A stretch of DNA of 64,000 bases, from positions 1 to 64,000 of the forward strand of contig CATIRS010000020.1 of the NCBI GenBank assembly GCA_949529985.1, in the 5' to 3' direction. The stretch's first letter is position 1. Each line of letters opens with the position of its first letter. Below are positions 9,124-17,218 of this stretch, in pieces. The notes beneath the pieces were generated by a model, which saw nothing but the letters and a program-made list of their open reading frames with translations, had not been told where the DNA came from and searched no databases. Position numbers and translations under genes: made by a program. Source of the DNA: Owenweeksia sp. TMED14. Lineage in GTDB: Bacteria > Bacteroidota > Bacteroidia > Flavobacteriales > Schleiferiaceae.

Positions 9124-11928
9124 ATGAAAAAAATTACACATTTAATCTTAGCATTTTTACTTTTTGTGTCCACAAATCTAATTTTTGGTCAGATTCAAAT
9201 TACTGGTATTATAAAAAATTCCTCTACTAATGACGTGATACCTTTTGCGGCAGTTAAAGTAAAAGAATCTACAAATTCTACAGTTTCAAATATCAAAGGA
9301 AGATTCGATATTAATGTTGAAGCAAACTCCATTATTGTATTTTCATCGAAAGGATTCAATACGCAAGAAATATTAATTGCAAATGACTCTCAAGAAATAA
9401 TAGTTCTGTTAGAAAAAAAGAACTTAATATTTCAAAATAACATTTCAAAAGAGAAGGAATATTCCAAAGCAGATAATGAAAAAAAAGATCTAAAGAATCA
9501 GTTACCTCAATCTACTGGAATACAATTGGGATCTCCAATCGAACTTAATTCAGATTCAGAATATGAGATAGGTGGAATTCAAGTCACAGGAGCAGATCAA
9601 CTAGACCCAACAATGGTTGGGCTCCTTTCTGGTTTAAATGTTGGAGATAAAGTTCGATTCCCATCAGATAAAATCGCCAGTGCAGTGCGCAATCTATGGG
9701 ATCAGGAATTATTTGATGATGTTCAACTTTTTGTTGTTCAAAAGATTGAACGCGTCATTTATTTAGAATTCCGCTTAAAAACATTACCTAAATTGAGCAA
9801 ATTTTATTTTACTGGAGTTTCCAAAGGAAAACAGGATGCTCTGCGTGAATTACTTAATCTTAAAAGAGGAGTATTTATCTCCAAGAATATTCAAATAACC
9901 TCTGTTAATGCCATTGAAAAGTACTTTACAGAAAAAGGATTTATTGATGTAAAAGCGAATATCACCTCATCACAAGACAGTCAACTTCTTGATGGGATTA
10001 TTTTAAAAATCGATGTAATCCCTGGACCCCGTTTAAAAATTGAAGAAATAAACTTTATTGGCAACAACTCAGTCTCTGACAAGAAATTGAGAAAAGCCAT
10101 GGATGACACACATCGATTCAGATGGTGGAATATTTTTGGCACATCTAAGCTTCTTGAAGATAAATTTGACAGCGACAAACGTCTTTTAATAGAGGCATAT
10201 AATGAAGCTGGATTCAGGGATATGCGAATAACTTCTGATACTGTTTATAGGACTATTGAAGATAAACTTATTATCGAAATTCGAATTGATGAAGGTCATC
10301 CTTATTTTTATAAATCAGTATCATTCTATGGCAATAGTAAATATGACACTGAAGTGCTACAAAGTATTTTAAAAATTGAATCTGGAGATCAATTTAATTC
10401 CAAAGCCCTTTATACAAAAGTTAATGGTGACCCTAACGGAAACGATATTTCTTCACTTTATCTTAATAATGGCTATCTATTCGCAAATATTATTCCTGTT
10501 GAAGTTAAAGTAGAAAATGATTCCATTGATCTAGAGATTCGCATTAGAGAAGGTAAACAGGCCAGAGTCAGAAAGGTAATTGTAAATGGGAATGAGCGTA
10601 CCAACGACCACGTTGTTTACAGAGAAATAAGGACAAAACCGGGTGATTTATTTTCAAAGTCAGACATAATGCGTACGGTCCGTGAACTTGGTCAATTGGG
10701 TTATTTCGACCCAAGACAAATCACTCCTGTTCCAATCCCAGATCCTGTTACCGGAACTGTTGATCTCGAATATACAGTCGTTGAACAATCAACTAGTCAG
10801 TTGGAGCTTCAAGGAGGTTGGGGGGCGTATACTGTCGTTGGCACTTTGGGGCTGAACTTCAATAACTTTTCAGCGAGAAATATTTTTAATAAAAAGGCAT
10901 GGCAGCCTCTTCCTACTGGAGACGGACAAACCATCTCCATTCGAGCCCAGACTAACGGGACATATTACAGCTCATACAATTTAAGCTTTACAGAACCTTG
11001 GTGGGGTGGGAAAAAGCCAAATTCCCTAACATTTTCGGCCTATCATAATTCGATGAACTATAATGGTCAAGTAATTGATTCTCTAGCTCAAAAAATAGGA
11101 ATTACCGGAATTACTTTGGGTCAGGGGAAAAGATTACAATGGCCTGATGACTATTTCACTCTCTTTCAGTCAATAGAATACAAGAGATACAACATAAACA
11201 ACTACCCCCTTGCCGGGATTGATTTTAAGAAAGGAATTGCTAATTCCGTAGCTTACTCTTTTGCTGTTCGCAGAGACAATCGAGATCTACCAATATTTCC
11301 TACACGAGGATCAAGTATTGCTTTTACCGTTGAAGCCACTCCTCCAGTATCCCTAGTTGACGGAAGAGATTACACGAAGTTATCCGCAACAGATAAATTC
11401 AAATTCATCGAATACCATAAATGGAAATTTACTGGAGATTATTATACTCAAATTGCCAAGAATTTCGTTATAAAATCATATTCAGAATTTGGCTTTTTAG
11501 GCTCATACAATAAAGACTATGGCCTACCACCATTTGAAAGATTTTATCTAGGTGGTGATGGATTGCAAAATTTTGTTCTAGATGGTCGCGAAATTATAGG
11601 GTTAAGGGGTTACACTAATTTCAGCTTAACACCAGATGGGGGGGGGGCACTTTACAACAAATTCACTGCAGAATTTCGATATCTCTTATCGCCAAACCCT
11701 CAAGCACAAATATTCGTGCTTGCCTTTGCTGAGGCTGGTAATAACTATGATAATTTTGCAGATTACAGACCATTTGAACTCAAACGTTCTAATGGTGTAG
11801 GCCTTAGAATATTTATGCCGATGTTCGGTTTATTAGGAGTAGACCTTGCATATGGATATGATAATATACCAGGATCCAACGGGCCATCAGGATGGCAAAC
11901 ACACTTTGTTCTTGGGCAACAATTCTAA
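9124..11928 (+). CDS. bamA: Outer membrane assembly factor BamA with extra N-terminal domain
   Basis: 934 residues; the barrel-insertase core of the BAM complex. Order: signal peptide (1-22); a carboxypeptidase-regulatory-like (beta-sandwich) domain about 23-98 with the classic pattern ITGIIKNSSTNDVIPFAAV...VSNIKGRFDI; a charged linker about 100-145; five POTRA domains from about 147 to 560; then a 16-strand-type barrel ending in Phe (HFVLGQQF). The loop-6 motif GLRGY, equivalent to VRGF, is followed at once by a run of ten G bases encoding DGGGAL. Typical BamA proteins lack the N-terminal sandwich domain, which is better known from SusC-type TonB receptors. It is coupled to uppS and the two ompH genes. 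Confidence 0.93.
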   Translation: MKKITHLILAFLLFVSTNLIFGQIQITGIIKNSSTNDVIPFAAVKVKESTNSTVSNIKGRFDINVEANSIIVFSSKGFNTQEILIANDSQEIIVLLEKKNLIFQNNISKEKEYSKADNEKKDLKNQLPQSTGIQLGSPIELNSDSEYEIGGIQVTGADQLDPTMVGLLSGLNVGDKVRFPSDKIASAVRNLWDQELFDDVQLFVVQKIERVIYLEFRLKTLPKLSKFYFTGVSKGKQDALRELLNLKRGVFISKNIQITSVNAIEKYFTEKGFIDVKANITSSQDSQLLDGIILKIDVIPGPRLKIEEINFIGNNSVSDKKLRKAMDDTHRFRWWNIFGTSKLLEDKFDSDKRLLIEAYNEAGFRDMRITSDTVYRTIEDKLIIEIRIDEGHPYFYKSVSFYGNSKYDTEVLQSILKIESGDQFNSKALYTKVNGDPNGNDISSLYLNNGYLFANIIPVEVKVENDSIDLEIRIREGKQARVRKVIVNGNERTNDHVVYREIRTKPGDLFSKSDIMRTVRELGQLGYFDPRQITPVPIPDPVTGTVDLEYTVVEQSTSQLELQGGWGAYTVVGTLGLNFNNFSARNIFNKKAWQPLPTGDGQTISIRAQTNGTYYSSYNLSFTEPWWGGKKPNSLTFSAYHNSMNYNGQVIDSLAQKIGITGITLGQGKRLQWPDDYFTLFQSIEYKRYNINNYPLAGIDFKKGIANSVAYSFAVRRDNRDLPIFPTRGSSIAFTVEATPPVSLVDGRDYTKLSATDKFKFIEYHKWKFTGDYYTQIAKNFVIKSYSEFGFLGSYNKDYGLPPFERFYLGGDGLQNFVLDGREIIGLRGYTNFSLTPDGGGALYNKFTAEFRYLLSPNPQAQIFVLAFAEAGNNYDNFADYRPFELKRSNGVGLRIFMPMFGLLGVDLAYGYDNIPGSNGPSGWQTHFVLGQQF
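11638..11647 (+). repeat. Ten-G homopolymer inside bamA
   Basis: Ten consecutive G bases lie within the coding sequence, reading in frame as Asp-Gly-Gly-Gly-Ala, just after the conserved GLRGY motif. Such a tract is exceptional in this AT-rich DNA. It is a slip-prone sequence for polymerases and also for sequencing. Confidence 0.9.
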
Positions 11929-11935
11929 TTTAGAA

Positions 11936-12442
11936 ATGATGAAGAAATACTTTTTGTTTGGCGCTTTGTTATTGTCTATTTCAACTTTTGGACAAAGGCT
12001 AGGGTATGTCGATACCCATATGATATTAAATTCAATCCCAGAATACAACCAAGCGCAAAGAGAAGTGGATAGATTAAGTAAAAATTGGGAAAATGAAGTT
12101 TCCGCACTGTTTGAAGATGCTAATGCTCTTAAATTTCAACTTGAGGCAGAAAAAGTTTTATTAACTCCAGAAATGATCATTGAACGAAATTCTTTAATTA
12201 ATTCAACCAAAGATTCCGCCCGAGCTCGGCAAATTAAGTATTTTGGCCCTAAAGGTTCTTTGTTTTCGAGAAGAGAAGAATTAATAGCGCCTTTACAAGC
12301 TCTCATAGCAGGAGCGATTAAAGAAATAGCTAGAAAAAAAAAGCTAGATTTTGTATTTGATAAAGGCTCGTCTGTCAGTGTGGTGTACGCCAACGAGTCC
12401 AATAATATTACTTCAGACGTACTCCGACAACTTGGTTATTGA
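11936..12442 (+). CDS. OmpH/Skp-family periplasmic chaperone (first copy)
   Basis: 168 residues from a double Met at 11936/11939. The longer open frame from 11846 would overlap bamA by 83 bases and delay the signal peptide (KKYFLFGALLLSISTFGQ), so it is rejected. The mature protein begins LGYVDTHMILNSIPEY, the OmpH family opening, then a long charged helical region that forms the tentacles of Skp-like trimers, and a final strand KKLDFVFDKGSSVSVVYA. Skp escorts unfolded outer-membrane proteins to BAM, which fits its place right after bamA. Confidence 0.9.
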   Translation: MMKKYFLFGALLLSISTFGQRLGYVDTHMILNSIPEYNQAQREVDRLSKNWENEVSALFEDANALKFQLEAEKVLLTPEMIIERNSLINSTKDSARARQIKYFGPKGSLFSRREELIAPLQALIAGAIKEIARKKKLDFVFDKGSSVSVVYANESNNITSDVLRQLGY

Positions 12443-12460
12443 ATTCACTACTTTTACATT

Positions 12461-12967
12461 ATGAAAAAAACAATTACTCTATTCGTCATTGCGGCGATCA
12501 CCTCTATACCTTCTTTTGCTCAGAACACGGTAGGACACATTAATGTTGACAGTCTTTTGGTAGAAATGCCAGATTACAAATCAGTAATGACAACTCTTCA
12601 AGCTGATCAAGCAAAGTTTGAATCAGAAGCTAAAGAAATGAATGCAGAATTAGAAAAAGGCGCGCAGACTCTGCAAGCCAATGCAGGAACATGGACTGAA
12701 CTTCGCCAACGTCAAGAGCAATCTAGATTGCAAGAGGCGTACAATAATATTCAGGAATACATGAAAGGAGCACAACAGCAGCTGCAATCAAAAGAAATTG
12801 AGCTTATAACACCGGTTTTGGAAAAGTTGCAAAATGCAATTGATGAAGTAGCCAAAAGCTTAAACCTTGCATATGTATTAGATGCTTCTCAAAGCAAAGG
12901 AATAGTAATATATTCAAAAGGTGGAGTGAACTTAAAGTCCGCAGTAAAGAATAAATTAGATTTTTAA
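12461..12967 (+). CDS. OmpH/Skp-family periplasmic chaperone (second copy)
   Basis: 168 residues with signal peptide (TLFVIAAITSIPSFAQ), then VGHINVDSLLVEMPDYKSV, a helical coiled-coil centre rich in Gln, Glu and Ala, and the closing strand LNLAYVLDASQSKGIVIYSKGG. It is a paralogue of the preceding gene, and tandem ompH genes after bamA are usual in Bacteroidota. Its stop codon shares one base with the murI start. Confidence 0.9.
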   Translation: MKKTITLFVIAAITSIPSFAQNTVGHINVDSLLVEMPDYKSVMTTLQADQAKFESEAKEMNAELEKGAQTLQANAGTWTELRQRQEQSRLQEAYNNIQEYMKGAQQQLQSKEIELITPVLEKLQNAIDEVAKSLNLAYVLDASQSKGIVIYSKGGVNLKSAVKNKLDF

Positions 12968-13785
12968 TGAACAACTTAAATGGTCCAATTGGACTGTTTG
13001 ACTCTGGAGTTGGTGGATTAACAGTTGCGAGAGCAATTGCCCGCAGACTGCCTAACGAAAGGATAATATATTTTGGCGACACCGCTCATCTTCCATATGG
13101 TGAAAAATCTCCAGAGGCAATTAAATCATTTTCATTAAAAATTTCAAATCATTTAATAAAAAACGGAGCTAAAGCAATTGTAATTGCTTGTAATTCTGCT
13201 TCTTCTGTCGGATTTGAATATCTCGAAAGTAAATTAAGTGTCCCTGTTTTCAATGTCATCGATCCTTTAATTGAGGAACTAAAGAAAGTTAAATCTAGTG
13301 GGATCGGAGTTTGGGGGACTCGTGCTACGATTAATTCAAAAGTGTACGCTACAAAATTGAAAAAAGCCTTGCCCGAAACTTATGTTCATTGTCTGCCAAC
13401 CCCTCTACTTGTGCCTCTGATAGAAGAGAATCATCTAAGTGGGGAAATAATAGACTCCGTTATTCAATATTATCTAAAAAAATCTAATATTAATCATCTA
13501 GAGCATCTTGTACTTGCATGCACTCACTACCCATTGATTTCGACTCAAATATCAAAACATTTGAATGCTAAAGTCACTTTAATGCGTACACCGAATATTG
13601 TTGCGGATTCAATCGCAATTAAACTTAAAGAGCGAGGACTTCTTCAAAAAGAAAAAAATTATTTTAATCACGATTTTTCAGTTTCAGACTATACTGACAC
13701 ATTTAAAAAGATATCTCAAGTTTTCTTTGGAGATGGAATTCAACTAAAAGAGAATAATATTTGGGCATCAACTAACGGCATCTGA
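12967..13785 (+). CDS. murI: Glutamate racemase
   Basis: 272 residues; makes D-glutamate for peptidoglycan. Motifs: PIGLFDSGVGGLTVARAI (catalytic-side Asp and Ser), YFGDTAHLPYG, the first catalytic Cys in VIACNSASS, and the second in LACTHYPL. Length is standard. It closes the envelope cluster. Its 3' end overlaps the converging desaturase gene by 18 bases, and no terminator is visible between them. Confidence 0.96.
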   Translation: MNNLNGPIGLFDSGVGGLTVARAIARRLPNERIIYFGDTAHLPYGEKSPEAIKSFSLKISNHLIKNGAKAIVIACNSASSVGFEYLESKLSVPVFNVIDPLIEELKKVKSSGIGVWGTRATINSKVYATKLKKALPETYVHCLPTPLLVPLIEENHLSGEIIDSVIQYYLKKSNINHLEHLVLACTHYPLISTQISKHLNAKVTLMRTPNIVADSIAIKLKERGLLQKEKNYFNHDFSVSDYTDTFKKISQVFFGDGIQLKENNIWASTNGI

Positions 13786-15249
13786 TACAATCTTAGCACT
13801 TAATAAGCATAAGGGAATACCGCCCCCAGGATGAGCCGATCCCCCGCAAAAATATAAGTTATTTAATGCTCTTTCATTTGGATGCCTTAGAAAGGCGGAA
13901 AAAATGGAATTACTACTAGACCCATACAAAGAACCTCTATCACTGCTTGTTTTAGATTCAATAAGCCTCGGGTCAAGGTAATCCTCACATTCAATAAAAG
14001 AGCTTATATCTTTGCCAAGTACTTGGAAAATTTTATCAATTATTAACTGTCTCGCTTTTAATCTAATTGAGTCCCAATCCTGGCCGCTATTACTAGGTAC
14101 ATTAATCATGACAAACCAATTTTCTGATTTTTCTGGCGCATCATTGGGTATATCTTTCGATGTAATATTTATATAAACAGTAGGGTCGGAAGAGAGTGTT
14201 CTAGTCTCAAATAGACAATCAAATTCAGCTTTGTAGTCTTTACTGAATAAAATATTATGCAAGTTTAGTTCTGGAAATTCTGCATTAACACCCCAGTAAA
14301 ATATTAATGCTGAAGAACTTCGCTCTTGAGATAATATTTTCAAAGGTTCCTTCAAATATGGAAGAAGTTTGCGATATGTTGGGGTCACGTCCATATTACT
14401 AATCACTAGGTCTGAAGGCAAAAAAACTTCTTTATTATTTCGAGTTACAGTTAATCCATTTGCTTTTTTTTTCTCTGAACTTATTCTACTAACCCGTTCA
14501 TTAAAATGAAAATTCACACCTTGTCGTTCAGCCAGAGCTTTAAGACTATTTGTAATATCAACCATTCCTTTTAGCGGTAAAAATGTACCGATTCCAAATT
14601 CCAAATGCGGAATCATACATAAAGTGCCAGGTGCTTTATAAGGACTCGAACCATTGAAAGTAGCGTACCTATCAAAAAGTTGAATCATATATTTAGTTCG
14701 AAAGCGTCTACTGTGAACGGAATGCATTGTTGTGAATAATTTCAAAGAGGGAAGGAATGTTATCGTTTTAAAAATAGAAAACCTTAGATAGGTCTTTAAT
14801 TTATGCAGAGATCGCTCTAAAAAAAATTCAGACGTTGAACGATACTGATTTTGAGCCATTAATAAGTGCATACGTATAGCCATGGGGGATTCTCCCAAGT
14901 TAACTTCAGCCTCTGTTACAAATTTATCTATTGAAGCATGTGCAATTATCTTTTTCCCATCTTCCCAAAAATATCTACAGGACTCTTTTTTCTTTAAATA
15001 ATTAAAATGATCCCTAGGTTCCTCATTACAAATTTTAAATAATTCATCTACTTTCTCCGGCAGAGTGAATAAACTTGGTCCCGCGTCGAATCGATAATCT
15101 CCCAATCGAATCTCACTTAACTTCCCTCCTGGATATGAATTTGCTTCATGAACATGAACTTCATATCCTTTTCTAGAAATCCTAATGGCTGCAGCAATTC
15201 CAGCGATTCCAGACCCGATAATCCTAGCTACTTTTTTTCTTTTCTCCAT
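13768..15249 (-). CDS. Carotenoid desaturase, CrtI/CrtD family
   Basis: 493-residue FAD-dependent desaturase. The N-terminal dinucleotide-binding motif GSGIAGIAAAIRISRKGYEV...EANSYPGGK is followed by RFDAGPSLFTLPEKVDELF, typical of the CrtI/CrtD group in Bacteroidota. The C-terminal FAD motif is LYFCGGSAHPGGGIPLCLLSAK. CrtI introduces double bonds in phytoene; CrtD acts on hydroxylated or acyclic carotenes. Sequence reading does not decide which, and crtB or other pigment genes are not in the window. It overlaps the end of murQ by 22 bases and was probably cotranscribed with it. Confidence 0.85.
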   Translation of the reverse strand: MEKRKKVARIIGSGIAGIAAAIRISRKGYEVHVHEANSYPGGKLSEIRLGDYRFDAGPSLFTLPEKVDELFKICNEEPRDHFNYLKKKESCRYFWEDGKKIIAHASIDKFVTEAEVNLGESPMAIRMHLLMAQNQYRSTSEFFLERSLHKLKTYLRFSIFKTITFLPSLKLFTTMHSVHSRRFRTKYMIQLFDRYATFNGSSPYKAPGTLCMIPHLEFGIGTFLPLKGMVDITNSLKALAERQGVNFHFNERVSRISSEKKKANGLTVTRNNKEVFLPSDLVISNMDVTPTYRKLLPYLKEPLKILSQERSSSALIFYWGVNAEFPELNLHNILFSKDYKAEFDCLFETRTLSSDPTVYINITSKDIPNDAPEKSENWFVMINVPSNSGQDWDSIRLKARQLIIDKIFQVLGKDISSFIECEDYLDPRLIESKTSSDRGSLYGSSSNSIFSAFLRHPNERALNNLYFCGGSAHPGGGIPLCLLSAKIVSDAVS

Positions 15250-16037
15250 GCTTCTAATCCTTTACGTACACTCCCGTTTTTTAACAATAGTTCAGTAGCT
15301 TGATCTTCATTTAAACCAGATAATGATTGAAGCATTTGAGAACCACGAACTAATAGCTTCTCATTGCTTAATTGCATATCGATCATTAGGTTGCCCTTTA
15401 TATGTCCTAATTTTATCATCAAAGCTGTCGAAATCATGTTTAAAACAAGCTTTTGAGCAGTACCCGATTTCATCCGCGTACTTCCAGTAATAAATTCTGG
15501 TCCGACCAAAACCTCAACAGGGTAGGATGAACAATCAGCTATCGGTGAATTTAGATTACACACGATAGATCCAGTTACACAACCATTTGACTTCGCGGAC
15601 TTTAATCCGCCTTCAACATAGGGAGTCGTTCCACTCGCCGCAATACCGATAATTGAATCTAGCTCAGTTATTTCATATGATTCAAGATCCTTCCAGGCCT
15701 GACGTGAGTCGTCTTCTGCAAATTCCACCGCACGACGAATTGCAAGATCACCTCCAGCTATTATTCCGTTAACCAGTCCATACCTTACTCCAAAAGTTGG
15801 AGGACATTCTGATGCATCCACTATTCCTATGCGACCTGAAGTTCCCGCCCCGATATAAAATAAGCGGCCACCTTGGATCATATTCTTAAATATTGCGTCA
15901 ACTAATAATTTAATTTTCGGTATAGCTTTTTCAACAGCAAATGCAACTTTATGATCTTCAGAATTTATACCTTCCAATAAGGACAGGGTGCTCTTTGATT
16001 CTAACTCGCTAAATAAAGATTCAGATTCTGTAATCAT
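15228..16037 (-). CDS. murQ: N-acetylmuramic acid 6-phosphate etherase
   Basis: 269 residues, somewhat shorter than the usual 300. It cleaves the D-lactyl ether of MurNAc-6-phosphate during cell-wall recycling. Hallmarks of the SIS sugar-isomerase fold are GRLFYIGAGTSGRIGIVDASECPPTFG, the catalytic-region GGDLAIRRAVEFAEDD, and GPEFITGSTRMKSGTAQK. It lies between the RsmB-type gene (11 bases upstream) and the desaturase (overlapping downstream) in a minus-strand operon. Confidence 0.94.
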   Translation of the reverse strand: MITESESLFSELESKSTLSLLEGINSEDHKVAFAVEKAIPKIKLLVDAIFKNMIQGGRLFYIGAGTSGRIGIVDASECPPTFGVRYGLVNGIIAGGDLAIRRAVEFAEDDSRQAWKDLESYEITELDSIIGIAASGTTPYVEGGLKSAKSNGCVTGSIVCNLNSPIADCSSYPVEVLVGPEFITGSTRMKSGTAQKLVLNMISTALMIKLGHIKGNLMIDMQLSNEKLLVRGSQMLQSLSGLNEDQATELLLKNGSVRKGLEAWRKEKK

Positions 16038-16048
16038 AATTCTTGATA

Positions 16049-17218
16049 CTATTTTATTTTTTTTAAAACAGCAACATAGTATCCATCAGAATGAACATTC
16101 GAAGGAGATATTCTTTCTTCATGTTTTAATTCAAATAAATCACCCTTTGATTTGAGGAATTCTCTAATTTGCAATTCATTTTCAGCTTCTAGAATACTGC
16201 AGGTAGCATAAACTAATAGTCCACCGGGCTTTAAACAAGGTGAAAAGGAACTGATAATTTCTTGTTGTAATTTTAATGTCTTTTCCAAATGTTCAGGTTT
16301 TAATTTCCACTTAACATCAACATCTCTGCGAATAACTCCTGTGCCAGAGCACGGCACATCAAGCAGTATTTTATCAGCCCATTCAAAATGCGTTTTTAAA
16401 TACCCAGATCCACGAATTAATTTCGTGCGAATGCATTTTGCCCCAGAGCGTTTTGCTCGCAATTCTAGCTCCGTAAGCTTGCTTTTCTCAGTCTCGAGGC
16501 ACAAAATTTCACCAATATTTTTAATCTTTGAAGCTAAAGACAAAGCTTTTCCACCAGCACCAGCGCAACAATCTAGTATTCTATCACCGGGAACCGCTTC
16601 AAGAAAATTAGAAATAAGCTGAGAACCTCCATCTTGGACTTCATATAATCCCGATTTAAAACTTTGTAAGTTTTTTAATTGCTGTCTTTTAATTAAAACG
16701 ATTGCTTCTGGCGTAATCTCAGAAATTTGAGCTTCTACATTCTCTTCAGCTAGTTGTAATAATACTTCATCTCTGCTAGCTCTAAGTGTATTAACTCTCA
16801 AAATTACATGAGCTTTTTTATTTAGTGCATTAGCCATAAATGGCCATTTTTTTTTAAATTGATTTGATCCAAGTTCATCTAGCCAAGCTGGGAAACTCTC
16901 AAAAACCCCAACTGGCGTATCAGATGGAATCAGCAAAGATTTATGGATTGCCCAATCCCAATAAACCTCGAATAATTCATTTAACTTTTCTCTTTTTAAA
17001 ATAGGGGTTTCACCCTTCAAAAACCAGAGTAATCTCCACCATCTAATAATCTCATAAGAATGATGAGCTACAAATGCCCTATCACGAGACCCCCATTTTT
17101 TATTCGCCCGCAATGATTTATCGATAATTTTATCTGCATAAATAGTGCTGCTAAAAGACAAATGTAATATTTCCAGCACACCATTAACTAAGTTTTGATG
17201 TCTTTTCATTGTTTCCAA
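16049..17218 (-). CDS. RsmB/NOP2-family RNA cytosine-C5 methyltransferase
   Basis: 389 residues. The C-terminal Rossmann methyltransferase domain shows the SAM motif ILDCCAGAGGKALSLAS and the two conserved cysteines of the family, in DVPCSGTG (motif IV) and VYATCSI (motif VI). The N-terminal 130 residues are helical, in the NusB/RsmB-like region. The product methylates C5 of cytosine in rRNA or tRNA; which position is not determined. Two ATGs (17218 and 17209) are possible; the longer one overlaps the ABC gene stop by 13 bases. Confidence 0.9.
   Translation of the reverse strand: METMKRHQNLVNGVLEILHLSFSSTIYADKIIDKSLRANKKWGSRDRAFVAHHSYEIIRWWRLLWFLKGETPILKREKLNELFEVYWDWAIHKSLLIPSDTPVGVFESFPAWLDELGSNQFKKKWPFMANALNKKAHVILRVNTLRASRDEVLLQLAEENVEAQISEITPEAIVLIKRQQLKNLQSFKSGLYEVQDGGSQLISNFLEAVPGDRILDCCAGAGGKALSLASKIKNIGEILCLETEKSKLTELELRAKRSGAKCIRTKLIRGSGYLKTHFEWADKILLDVPCSGTGVIRRDVDVKWKLKPEHLEKTLKLQQEIISSFSPCLKPGGLLVYATCSILEAENELQIREFLKSKGDLFELKHEERISPSNVHSDGYYVAVLKKIK

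Noticed and set aside
11846..11935. Upstream extension of the first ompH gene
   Set aside because: It overlaps bamA by 83 bases and would precede the signal peptide by 30 residues; the Met pair at 11936/11939 starts a proper signal sequence.
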